64,000 nt of DNA from Gavia stellata (lineage: Eukaryota; Chordata; Aves; Gaviiformes; Gaviidae). The notes beneath the pieces are model-generated. The model was given only the letters and a program-made list of their open reading frames with translations, searched no databases and was not told the DNA's origin. Shown here piece after piece: positions 1 through 31,683 of the stretch (positions are counted from its first letter, which is position 1; the number at the start of each line of letters is the position of its first letter). The stretch is from positions 6,000,847 through 6,064,846 of the forward strand of contig NC_082599.1 of the NCBI RefSeq assembly GCF_030936135.1, read 5' to 3'. The translations under genes were made by a program, and so were the position numbers.

Positions 1-499
1 CTTCCCATTGGGCGGAGATAGGTCACTTTTTGTCCTCCACTACTTCTAGACTAAACTATAGAAGCTTTGTCTGTGTGACTACTTATGAAGGCCACCTGGA
101 AACTTTGTTTAATGTAAAATATTGTTGCCCATTTCTCAGCAAGATCACAAACAAAATTATGCCACAGTCCTGATAGGGCATTTGCAGTAGCTGTCTCTTG
201 CATTGATGCTCAGTACCATAAGCATTTTGAAAATTATCCCTCTTACTCTTAAAAACAGTTTGACAGAGGGCTGGACTCTGGGTTTGATTTTTGACAGGTG
301 CACCAAGCAGAAATACAACTAACTGACTATAAATGTTTTTGTTTTTCCTTTTTTCCTTCAAAAAATTTTTGAAGTAAAAATATTTTGGGAAAACACTGTT
401 TTATTAAAGTAAACCCACCTTGTTACTTTTTTCCTTGCTGTTCACAATAAAATATTTTGAAGTTTAGGAGGAACTTGAATAAGACCCCCACATATAAGG

Positions 500-611
500 A
501 AAGTGTGGATGAGGCATTGTGGGACATGGTTTAATGGGCATGGTGGTGTTAGTTGATGGTTGGACTTGATGATCTTACAGGTCTTTTCCAACCTTAGTGA
601 TTCTGTGATTA
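500..611 (+). mobile_element. CR1 LINE, 3' end fragment
   Basis: GGCATTGTGGGACATGG, then TTGGACTTGATGATCTTAC and the AGTGATTCTGTGATT tail; the same 3' end as the long copies at 10274 and 61068. Confidence 0.92.
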
Positions 612-648
612 TATTTATATATTTTTATATATATCTATATATCTAAAA
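609..648 (+). repeat. AT-rich simple sequence after a CR1 tail
   Basis: TATATTTATATATTTTTATA and similar directly follow the CR1 tail at 500-611; probably expanded from the tail. Confidence 0.85.
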
Positions 649-3030
649 TGAAATGCACCTTAAACAGTGGTAGAACTTTAATGCGTGTTTTCCTATATCT
701 AAAACTTGAGGAATTTAGATAATTTTGGAGTAGCTTAAATATACTATTGATGAAAGGGTTTTTCAATGTTCGGCCTTTTCAGTGGCTCCCCATGGTGGCA
801 TTGAGGGGCTGGTGCGTTGCAGCGCTCCTGCAACCTCTGCGAAGTACAAGTCTAACACCGCAGAGTACAAGACACGCTCCCCAAGTCAGGGGCCATCTTT
901 GCAAACTTGCTTCTGAACTGCTTCATGTCATATACTGCTGGATTATTTTTTTCTGTTAAGTTGATTTAAAAATAAATAGAGTATTTAGTGTTTCCAAAAC
1001 CAAATTAGAGTTGTCCCTTGCCTTTCTGTCTTTTGTGTCCTGTCCTGGTGCACAGGGCACAGCAGGCTGGGCAGGACCTAATGGTGCTGCTCCAGGCTCA
1101 TTGCAGTTAGGGTGGCTGCAATCCACAGGACAACAGGGCAAAAAAAAATTTAAGAGTGCTGAAAAGGTGAAACAAAGGTTTTGATGACAAAGGGGGGGGT
1201 CTTGATGCAACAGATGCGTTTCCAAAGGAGGAGGATTTTCTAGGGAGTTCAACACTTCCATGAAGGCTGTCCACACCTAACCTGTTGCAAATACTAGATG
1301 GTCAGAAGGTATTTTGGATGCTGATGTGAAATCCTTCAGTGTCCGTTTATATCATCTTGCTGTCTTCCAGCAGGTGTCACTCTGAGCCGCTATATCCAAC
1401 CCGGGAGAAAGGAAGAAGGGCTTGCTGTAGGTTAGCCTTCGATATGTATATATTATCGACCCAATTCCATCTGGTTTACTTCAGCATCATTAAGTTCCTT
1501 TAGCGTGTTAATACATGATAGCCTGGCATTGTCATTTAACGTATGTTCACTTGACAGATTTATGGCAAAAAAAAAAGTTGATGATAAAAATAAATGTTGT
1601 TGATGTAAACTAAGTGGAGGGTGGTGACTAATATGTACTGGGCAGATGTGAAGATGCACTGCTCTAGACAGTTTTGAACTTTGTAGCTTTCATTTCCAAG
1701 TAGGATTATATGATGAAATTAGAAAAAACTTCACTGAACATTAAAACCAGAGTGGGGAATGGGGAGCTGTATGGTGTATAGATGTGCTGCAAGACTAACT
1801 GAAAAATAAAGCTAAAAAATGGCCCGAAGTTATTCTCAAAACCTAAAAATAGTGTGAGGGGAAAAAACCAAAACCTTACAGCATATTTCTTCTTGCACTG
1901 TGTTCTTTTAAATTATACTAGATATCTGTGCTTGTTTAGTTAAATGACTTGAAATCTGTTCATAGTCATGGCATCCATAAACTGCGGCACTTCAAGAAGC
2001 CTTTCAGACCTTTAAGACTCATGAAAAGGATGCATACACAGCTGATGGAATTAGCGTAAGATATAAACTCCTGTTGCTATAACAAATTTCAGTTCAACTA
2101 TGGTATTATATGAAAAATGGTGCAAAAGGGTTTTTTGTTTGTTTGCCAAAATTCAAGATCATCTTAATGGTAGTTTGAGGAACGTTTTTGGCTTCATCAC
2201 AGTGAGTGTCTTTCTAAAGCTTGTTAGGTTAGCTGAACACAATATCCCTATTAGCTTTGGTTCAATATTCATTTTTCCATAGTCTAGCGAAAAGAAATAC
2301 AAACCATTCGAAGCAGCCAAAAAGCTTTGATTTTTGTAGCTGCTCTCGAAGTTAGTACATAATGTCTCTCCCCTGCAGCGGAGAAAGCAAGTGCCAAAAT
2401 ATTACCTAATAATAATGAGGAAGTAACTGCTTTGGCATATGAAATATTTTTTCCTGTGCATGAGGGGAAGTAAATGCTATAAATTTTCCTGAACAAGTCT
2501 GTGTTTAATGTCAAGTGCAGAAGCTACTATTAATTAGTGGAGGTAAATACTAGTCTGCAGACAGGAATGAGGAGCTTTTTACTGAGGTGGTGTGTACTGA
2601 AGTTTCAGGATCGAGCATGTTTGCAGTCAGATTGATTAAGCGGTTGACTAAAAGTGTAGTGAGGCATATGTCCCAAAGGGATAACAGTCCATCTATTAAC
2701 TATGAGAGTTTCATTATACTGTTTAATGACTCTCTGTGGCTTTGTGTAGAAGTAGGAGCCTGGGTTAACCCAGTGCCCCTTTATGTTCTACACATGGAGA
2801 GGTTTATGGCAGAGCAGTCCTAGTTGCACAGTCCACCACCATAATTTTCATTAGACTATGACTTCTAAAACACCTCCTCGAAGGTATAAGGAGCTGGGGG
2901 GAGAGGAGGGACGAGACAGTGTTATTTCCATCTCTTTAACACTATAGTGTTGGTCTTTCCAAAGTTGAGGGGAAAGGAAGGAAAGGGTGAAAGTATGTGT
3001 AATAGGCTAAAGAAAGGGATTGTAGCGTAG

Positions 3031-23881
<20,851 letters not shown>

Positions 23882-24912
23882 ACAATGGTCCCAGGAGATG
23901 TTTCCCAACTGAGAACCCACATGTGCATATTCGTAATGCTTCTGTTAGCCTAAAAAAAACCACTACTGCCAAAGAATTGAACTACAGCCCCCTTCCTAGA
24001 AGCTTTAACATTTTCCTTAATAGGATCACAAACCTTCCTGAAATTACCGATGGCGTTTACACCTTTTGTAAACAACTCTCATGTTTTTGTATCTGTCATC
24101 TCAAACATGCAGATCCACCACGTCATTGCCTGCATGTTCATATTATTATTGCCTTACTTTAAAGAAAAATACTACTGAGTACGAAGCAGGGGGTTCCACT
24201 GCTCTGATGATCTTGCCTAAATGTTTGCTTACATGTGGTTTCATTTTTTTCACTTGCTATTTTTGCACAAGTTTTAATACTGAACGGATCTTCTTTGTTC
24301 TTTACCTGCTTCTCCTTCCATCTGAAACACCAATGTACATGTTGTTTGGGTCACCTGGAGTGCTGAGAAATCTGCTTCTCTTCGGCTGTGTTTTTTTAAA
24401 ACTGCTGGTTTGAATGCTTGCACCTGAGAAAGCAAGCCAAGTCTTAACCCACGGGAGGGAGAGTCTTCTTCCCTTGTGTTTGTGTTTTTGAGAAGTTCCT
24501 TGACTTTGAGGTGTTAGAAATCAGCTTCCCTTTGTAAACTGCCTTAATTTTTTTTTTTTACTCTTTTGGTTCTCTCCACATGAGTGCCAGGCGTGGCATG
24601 AGGGCTGAACCTTTTGATTTATGTTAAGCAGTCCTTCCTCAAAACATCTTTCATTCTGCATCTTAGATGTAGTCTGTTCTTGAAGCAGACCGACAAGGCA
24701 TTGCTGTCTGGAAACTGGTCTTTCAGATGATCAACAAAATATTCGTGGTCAGAGGGAGAGGAGATCTGTGTCACTCTGTGTTTGGAAAAGATGCACTTCG
24801 AACTGTTCCTGAACCCCAGTCTGTTACGCCTGGCTGCGCGAGTCCTCCCGACGTATTTCCCAGTCCTTTGCAAACTGGTACCCGTGGAACCATCCCTGTC
24901 GTGTTTTACAGC

Positions 24913-24918
24913 AATAAA
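24913..24918 (+). promoter_or_regulatory. Poly(A) signal AATAAA, possible proximal OXSR1 site
   Basis: AATAAAG about 1 kb after the OXSR1 stop. It lies in the segment that is duplicated behind copy C. Confidence 0.45.
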
Positions 24919-25164
24919 GAATCGCCAGTAGAGTGGTAGTACTGGGCAAGCGAGCGCCGGGCTGTGTCCCTCCTGCACTAATCGCTTGGGTCGTCAGCCT
25001 TCTCGTCGGTCCAAGCCTCCACGTTTGATCAGGATGTCACTGAAACCCTGTCACACACGTATTTAGCTTTTATTTCTATGTGGTGTTGAATTTGAGTTTC
25101 TACGTGAATAATATAAATTATACTCCGAGTTTGATAAGAGACACTTGTAATGCAATATGTGAAT

Positions 25165-25170
25165 AATAAA
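25165..25170 (+). promoter_or_regulatory. Poly(A) signal AATAAA, possible internal OXSR1 site
   Basis: AATAATAAATGG context, with T-rich sequence downstream. It also lies in the duplicated 774-bp segment. Confidence 0.4.
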
Positions 25171-26437
25171 TGGTGTTGATTCTTTTTTTTTCTTCCTACT
25201 GTTTCACAGTTGGCCTTTGTAACTGCTATTGGCTCTGGAGTGTTTTCTACACAGAAATTGTAAGCCTGTAATTTAACACGCAGATGGAAACGTGTTTGGT
25301 TTCCATCAGCCACAAACAATGCAGAAACAGAGTGTTAAAGCAGAATGACTGGGTTCAATTAGGACTTTTTTTTTTCCAAGTCTTCAGATGAACAATCTGT
25401 ATTTATATATTGTTCTCTATGAGCAGCTGTGGAAACTTCCTGAATTGTGTTCTTTTTATACCACCCTAGTTGCTTTTATCCTCTAGGTGGATATTGGGTA
25501 TGTCCTCATGGGCTATTTGCAGCCCCATGGCTGGTGTGTGGGAAGGGGAGGGAGAGAAAGAGGGTTTGGGAGCGAGAGCATCCCCGGGTGCTGAGCAGAT
25601 GCTCTCAAGAGCCCAGGAAGCGGGTGCCCTATACCAGGGAGTTGATGGTGGCTGGGTTGGCCAAATGTGCGCGTGCACGTGCATGTGGCATTTCTGGCAC
25701 TTTCTCCTGTTGTCTGACAACAAAGCACTCCCTATGGCTTCCCCCATTGAGCTGCTTGGCTTGGGAAGAGTAGGCTGGCATCTCGATTTTCATGTCACCC
25801 TGAGCTAGATATGGTTGTAGCGGAAACCTTTAGGATTTGGAGACAAGGTAGTCTTGGTACAGTATTATTTTCCCTTTGCCTGCATGCCATGGGGACCTCC
25901 TTGTTCATTTGTGTACTGGTGCTGAGAAAGGTAGGACTCGAACTGCTCAAATGGAACAATGCAGCATCTATTTATTTATTCCCCACCTTCCTGAAGCCAG
26001 GACTTGGAGAGCTTGAGCTCACACTAACCCAAGGCTTCTTAGTTCTTTAATGGAGAAAACAAGTAAGGAAGAAACTGATGTTATTTGCTCTATAGATCTC
26101 CAGATCTTTTGGGTAGGGATCCAAAATATTTACTTGGGTTATTACAGTGCTAGACAACTGTCTTTTCTGTTGTTGTTCCAGTAAGTGCCAATGCTGTTCA
26201 TAATTTGTTTTCCAGTGTCATTAAGGATTTGGTTTTTGTGCAAATTTCTGATCTGAACCTGGAAACAGGTGGTAATTTTAAGTTAGTTCCTACTTTTAAG
26301 GACAATGCTCTGTTAATGAAAATGGATCCTCTTCACAACTTTGGTGTATTGTAGATTATAATGAAAGATGTAAAATATTCAGGCTTTTTTTCCTTTTTTG
26401 GACTTTGTATTTTCCTGCATGTCTCTAATTTTTAATC

Positions 26438-26443
26438 AATAAA
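26438..26443 (+). promoter_or_regulatory. Poly(A) signal AATAAA, likely distal OXSR1 site
   Basis: AATAAA followed within about 30 bases by GT-rich sequence (GTTTAGTGTGTGG). Confidence 0.65.
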
Positions 26444-26465
26444 GAACAAATTGTCCATTGCCACA

Positions 26466-28640
26466 TGTTTAGTGTGTGGTTTACGTGTCATTGGGTTGGG
26501 TGGCGTATCTTGGGGAAGGGGTTTGTCCGAGTGATGTCTGCAACCACTGGGGCATTTCTGTTTGGGGTGGTGGGAGGTTTGGCAACCCCCAGGAAGACTC
26601 AGGGAGAAAGGGGTGAGGATGCTCTGCAGGAGTTGTGTGCAGAAATGGAGCCAGGATGGCACTCCAGATTGTACCCTGAGGGCTTGTCTCCCTTTGAAAG
26701 GTTTGCTCCAAGCCGTGCCTGTGCTGTGCAGCTGGGGATGAGCTTTCCCTGTCCAGCAACACCTCAGGGTCATAGAGGCTTGTACTGAAGTGGGATGATT
26801 TATACCCTGAGACGTCTTTGGAGCATGAACGGCACTCCCTCCTTTCCACCTCCACAATAGTTGTTCTTTCTGAATTTAAAGCTTCAGAACAGATCTGATC
26901 CAGAGGTGCCTCTGAGGTCTCTCCCTTATGTTTGTAGTGGAGCCAGGACTTCCAAGAAAATGTGCTGATGGTGTGAGGTACAGCCCTGGTGTGTCCCCAT
27001 CTCTCGTCATCCTGACAGCTCTTGGCTCTTGCTGGGCTGTTCCTCTCTGTAAGCACCGGTATCCCCCACTACGGCATACATATGCCAGCAGTCATGCTTT
27101 GGGCTGCGAGAGCAAGGAGGTGCCTGAAGTGAAAGGTACTGTCCAAGTGTGCAGGTGACAAGACTGTTGGCAGACTGTCAGTGAACCTCTTGCCATGAGA
27201 TTGAAAACACTGCTGTGACCTGGCACTGAGCCACCGCCTGGCTTGTGGCAGTAGGTTTGTCACGGTGAATGCTGCAATTCGATGTCAGTTAAACTGAGTG
27301 GGCATCTGAACAGCTTTCCCCAGTTGTGGTCATCTTTTAACAGCGCCCTCGGCCACAGCCTTTACAGTGTCATCTCATGTCATGCAAAGGAGAAGTGCCT
27401 GGGTGCAAGCAGACTACCTGACTCCTCCTTGGAAAGCCAACTCTCTGAAGCACTGCACTGGAGAAACCCTAGAGTTTTCCTTCACATCCTTTAATATTTC
27501 TTGCCCATCTTCCATGAAGGAAGGAAATTTTTGAGAAATGAAGGGCAAGGCTACCTAAGAAGTAAAAAAAAAACCACAAACCCCTAATGTTTCTCACTGG
27601 AGGTACTTTTGGAAACTTTTCCCTAATGTATGACTTCTGTTCCCAAGGTGCTCTGTTCATTCAAGCTCTGACAGCTTTGTTGACATGATTTACCCAGAGC
27701 TTAGTGGGGTTTTGTTTGAGCGAGGCCATGGTGTCTCCATTAAGAGAAGCAGAAGGGCTCTTCTTGCTCAGATTGTGGGAATGGAGAAGTTTCTTTAAAG
27801 CTTCAGGGACTGTCAAGGGCAAGGTGTGTGACTTTTGGGAGGGCACGGGGATGGTCCAGTTCTAAGCATGTTCCCCAGGCCTTTTGGCTGGGATACACCC
27901 ACCTGTGTTTGCTTAAACATATGCATGTTCTTGCTTAAACGAGAAAACCCCACAAAACCAAAAAAATTGTGGTAGTCTTGGATGGTGGCACTTTCTAAGC
28001 TGCCTCTTCCATTCACTCTCCTTTCTAAGGCTCTTGGGCTTAGTTTGCCATTTTCTGGCTCTTTTTTTCTCTTAAGGTGCTCCTCGTTACTGGCAGACCC
28101 AGAAAATTTTCTTGGGTGAATGTAACTTCCAAGTTTAAGGTTTGAGATGGTAAGGGATACTCTGGGTCACTGAATCTTATGCCCTACATCTAAGCCAACT
28201 TCTTTGCAGTCATTCAGGTATTTGGCCAAATTCTGCTTAAAAAGCCCCAGAGAATTATATCCCAATTTTGTCACCGATCCCTGCCTCTGTAGGAAATCCC
28301 TTTACAGACACTCCTAAAGGCTTTCCATGCTGCCTTAGTCCAGTGCCTCATAGTCCTCCTGTGATTGAATACGCCACCTCTGTTACCTTCATCCTTGGAT
28401 GTTTCCCTTTGTGGGTGCTCACCGTGAGTTGTCTCATACTGCCTGTGCCTGCTCTTCTTTCCTGCATCCTGATCACCACCTCCCATTCTCTCCTCCCAGC
28501 TGATGAGTTTCCAAATGGAAAGTAACGTCCCCTAGAGGGTGTGCACCTCCCAAAATTTCAGTTTCGCTTAATGGGAACGCAGTGTGAGTGCAAATCCCAA
28601 CCCAGAGCATTGCTTTTTCTTCAAATTTGCACACTGGTTG
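26466..28640. other. Intergenic, OXSR1 to SLC22A copy A
   Basis: No gene recognised. It contains the diverged inverted-repeat member at 27276-27395. Confidence 0.5.
27276..27395 (+). repeat. Left member of diverged inverted repeat (pair 40412-40545)
   Basis: The stretch around ATGTCAGTTAAACTGAGTGG matches the reverse complement of 40412-40545 at roughly 85% by eye, with a gap of about 16 bases. It shows that the right-hand block was copied from OXSR1-downstream DNA, with the sequence between 25450 and 27276 missing. Confidence 0.8.
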
Positions 28641-28726
28641 TGGCTGCCTACTGCTGCAGGGCTTATCCTGGGCTCAGGTACCAGGTCCAGCCCTGGGGAA
28701 GCCTGTCTCTGCAGATGCAGCTGCCA

Positions 28727-29100
28727 GTGTCAGGTGTCGGGGAAATTTTGAAAGCAGTTGGTGATTTTGGGCCATTTCAGAAATGGCTGGTGCCGCTCAC
28801 CTTGTTTCCCTGCCTCAGTGTGGCTTTCCACCAGTTTTGCCAACTGTTTATGGTTCCAGATGTGCCACATCACTGTGAGACCAGCTGGATCCGTGCCATC
28901 GGCCCAACCTGACAGAGGAAGAGCAGCAGCTGAACCTCACCCTGCCCCGGGATGCGGACAGGGTGTACGAGCAGTGCTCCATGTACTCGCCGGTGGACTG
29001 GGACCTTGGCTCCATCGTGGCGTACGGCCTGAACGCGATGGAGAAGTGCAGCAGCAGCTGGGTGTACCCCTCAGACCATGAGGTGACGCTGGTCACTCAG
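28727..29100 (+). pseudogene. SLC22A13-like copy A: isolated broken first exon
   Basis: Very similar to exon 1 of copy B (31312-31683): the same [19 protein letters not shown] start, extracellular loop and end of exon. Damage seen: the initiator ATG of B is GTG here (28727-28729), although an in-frame ATG lies 15 bases upstream; one C is missing in the run at 28901-28905 (GGCCC against GGCCCC), shifting the frame after RAIGP to an immediate stop; three bases are inserted soon after (an extra AGC). The exon still ends at a CAG|GTTTGT donor. No exon 2-10 equivalent was found before copy B at 31312. Similarity extends upstream to about 28640 and into the intron to about 29245. Confidence 0.88.
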
Positions 29101-30386
29101 GTTTGTAGAATCTCTTGTTTCTGATTGCTTTGTGCTGTGGTAAACGGTGTTTTGAAGGCTGGGGTGTGCTCAGCTCAAGCAGGGCATGCCTGGAGGTAAT
29201 GCTCATTCTGTGCTTTGGCTTTGGTGCACAAGATCTTCCTGAATTGCAGCAGATCGATTCCTCCTGACCTTTATCAAAAGCCATGGAAAGATGTGTCATG
29301 GACACATGCTGTGGTCAGGTCCTGAGGAAGCCATTTCAGCCCAGAGATGTGACTTGGCTCCAATCAACCATTGCTGCTTCCTCACGTGTTATTGGAAACC
29401 TCCAGCAATGGGGTTCCCACTCCTTCCTTTGGTCCTTGGTCCAGGGCCTCGGTCTCCTCCAGCCACCTTTAAGTGTGATGCCCAGCTCGGGCTCTCCAAT
29501 GCCGGTCAGAACAGAACAGATCCCATTTTCTCTCTCGTAAGTTCTGGCAGTGTTTTGTGCCAGTCCTCTGGCTCCTGCTTCTCCAGGTCCATGAGACCCA
29601 TGACTGGTGTCTGACTGACCCTCCCGGCCTTCCCCATTTAAACCACGACAGAGAAGAGTGGATGAGGCTGCTTTGTGCCCTGGACTCCTCCCAGCATGGA
29701 GGTGGGAGACAGCCAGGGGAGATGGCAGGATCAGGCCTGGGAAAGGCTCCTGAGCTCGTGGACATGCGTGATTCTGCTTTTAGCAAGGTTTGGCCTGTCC
29801 CATCTCCTTTTGATGAAGCACAGCCCAAAGTGAACAGGGACACCTCAATTTCATCCTCCATCTGAGTTTCCTAGTTGACTTGAACAGATCCAATCTGCGT
29901 CGTCCAGCACCTCTGTCTGGTTCAGTGCCTGCCTGCTTGTCCCTATCTTTGGTGTTCCCTGCTCATGGCTGCTGAGCTGGCCTTATCCTGAGGGCAGCAT
30001 CTCTCCTCCAGCTGCCTGGGGAGCTGGTGTACCTCCAGGTTTGACCCATGCAGGTGCCCTGGTCAATCCAAATAGGACAGCCATGGTCTGGTTTCCATCA
30101 TGCTTATACAATGCTCTTCCCACAGGTCTGTGGGCAGGAGAAGGAGCATCCAAGTTGCTTTTGGTCACCTCTGGAAGCTTTTCCTCATGGACATCTCAAA
30201 GGGGCCCCAGGCAAATGTTGTTCCTACATCAGGGATGGGCTGAACAGAGTGGGTTTCATGTTCTCAGTGATCATTTTAAGGCAGGAAGGCATTTCACCTG
30301 AGATTTGCCAAACCTGCCTCCAGCGGCATTGCCCTGTGTCAGATTTCTCCCATCCCTGTATGCCTTCCCCAGGTCTTCCCTGTGTA

Positions 30387-30491
30387 TAGAATCATAGAAA
30401 CATAGAATCATAGAATCGTTTAGGTTGGAAAAGACCTCTGAGATCATCAAGTCCAACTGTTAACCTAACCCTGCGCAGTCCACCACTAAAC
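30387..30491 (-). mobile_element. CR1 LINE 3' tail (first of two adjacent)
   Basis: Starts with repeated ATCATAGAATCATAGAATC, then TTTAGGTTGGAAAAGACCTC and AAGTCCAACTGTTAACCTAA, the reverse complement of a CR1 3' end. Confidence 0.9.
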
Positions 30492-30492
30492 C

Positions 30493-30682
30493 ACAGAATC
30501 ATAGAATCATAGAATCACTTAGGCTGGAAAAGACCTTTAAGGTCATCAAGTCCAACCATTAACCTAACACTGCCAAGTCCACCACTAAACCATGTCCCTA
30601 AGTGCCACATCTACACGTCTTTTAAATACCTCCAGGGATGGTGACTCCACCACTTCCCTGGGCAGCCTGTTCCAATGCCTGG
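30493..30682 (-). mobile_element. CR1 LINE 3' end (second of two adjacent)
   Basis: Begins again with the ATAGAATCATAGAATC tail and continues into the coding end (ACCTCCAGGGATGGTGACTC, GGGCAGCCTGTTCCAATGCC). The two tails are head-to-tail: either a repeated end or one CR1 inserted at the tail of another. Confidence 0.9.
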
Positions 30683-31242
30683 TGTAGCCCCCACCAGCCT
30701 GTGGGGTGGCCCAGAACTGGTGGGAAGGGTGGACATCTCGTGCGTGGCTTGCTTGTGGTTGCACAGGGAAGCTGCAAAAGATTAAGGAAATGGAGTCTCC
30801 TGTCGCCTGGGACCACAGCCAACTGGCCACCCTTCCTTGTCTCTGCTCTGCCCATCCATTAGCATCACTCCCTTTATTCCCCGGGACTTTTCCCAGCTCT
30901 GCATCACGCTGGGCTGTCTCGACCCCTCTGAACCTTGCTTACCCGAGTGGAACCACTACCACTGGGGACCGTCTCAGCTATTCAGCAAATGCAGCTCCTG
31001 CAGTTGCTTTGGAGAAGAGTCTTTTTTCCCTGTCAATGCCACCTGGCCCTGGCAGAGGGGGTGAACAGGGTTGCCTGAAACAGGGGTCCTTCTGCTCCAG
31101 CCAGCACCGTATGTTTGTGAGTGGCACAGAGACGATTAATATATTACACGGTGTACTTAATGCCTGATGTTTTACCTGTCCTAAGTCTATCCTGACTGTA
31201 CATATTTGTGGCGGCTGCCTATGACTGCAGAGCTTATCTTAG

Positions 31243-31256
31243 GTTTAAACATTAAT
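31243..31256 (+). promoter_or_regulatory. Conserved element GTTTAAACATTAAT upstream of copy B
   Basis: A 14-base identical element begins exactly 69 bases before the ATG in both copy B and copy C, although the bases around it are largely different. It resembles, imperfectly, the HNF1 palindrome (GTTAATNATTAAC), a known regulator of renal SLC22 genes. It is missing at the corresponding place upstream of broken copy A. The function is inferred. Confidence 0.45.
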
Positions 31257-31311
31257 TCCATCCCTCTGGAAAGACGGTCCCAGCACTGTCCTGTTTCAGA
31301 GGCAGCTGCCA

Positions 31312-31683
31312 ATGTCAGGTGTCGGGGAAATTTTGAAAGCGGTTGGTGATTTTGGGCCATTTCAGAAATGGCTGGTGCTGCTCACCTTGTTTCCCTGCCT
31401 CAGTGTGACTTTCCACCAGTTTTGCCAACTGTTTATGGTTCCAGATGTGCCACATCACTGTGAGACCAGCTGGATCCGTGCCATCGGCCCCAACCTGACA
31501 GAGGAAGAGCAGCTGAACCTCACCCTGCCCCGGGACGCGGACGGGGCGTACGAGCAGTGCTCCATGTACTCGCCGGTGGACTGGGACCTCGGCTCCATCG
31601 TGGCGTACGGCCTGAACGTGACGGAGAAGTGCAGCAGCGGCTGGGTGTACCCCTCAGCACAACCACCGTCCCTGCTGACCGAG
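31312..31683 (+). CDS. SLC22A13: Copy B exon 1: TM1 and extracellular loop
   Basis: 124 codons, [17 protein letters not shown] to PSLLTE. The donor is GTCTGT, which is weak but identical in copy C. Bases 31465-31713 are almost identical to copy C, while the 5' part is strongly diverged from C and close to copy A. Confidence 0.88.

Larger units (their letters stand above)
24677..25450 (+). repeat. 774-bp segment of OXSR1 3' UTR with an inverted copy at 40560-41333
   Basis: Position x here pairs with 66010 minus x on the other strand throughout, so there is no net insertion or deletion, even in the runs of 9 and 10 T. I saw only two substitutions (near 24692 and 25412). Similarity stops abruptly at both ends. 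Confidence 0.93.
23882..26465 (+). other. OXSR1: OXSR1 3' UTR (inferred extent)
   Basis: No coding sequence is recognised between the OXSR1 stop and an AATAAA at 26438-26443 that is followed by a GT-rich stretch, the usual arrangement of a poly(A) site. Two further AATAAA hexamers (24913, 25165) could give shorter transcripts. The part from 24677 to 25450 has an inverted, almost identical copy at 40560-41333. The 3' end is inferred from motifs only. Confidence 0.7.
29246..31200. other. Interval between copy A and copy B
   Basis: No further transporter exons were found. It contains the double CR1 tail at 30387-30682. Similarity between the two copies resumes at about 31205 (GGCTGCCTATGACTGCAGAG). 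Confidence 0.5.

Noticed and set aside
25029-25319. A 96-codon frame that is identical to one at 40691-40981
   Set aside because: Perfect protein identity looks striking but simply reflects the near-identical 774-bp DNA segment; it is antisense to the OXSR1 3' UTR and shows no coding signature.
26432-27056. Overlapping minus-strand frames of 141 and 191 codons downstream of OXSR1
   Set aside because: GC-rich non-coding DNA; no family resemblance, no splice or start context, and frames overlap each other.
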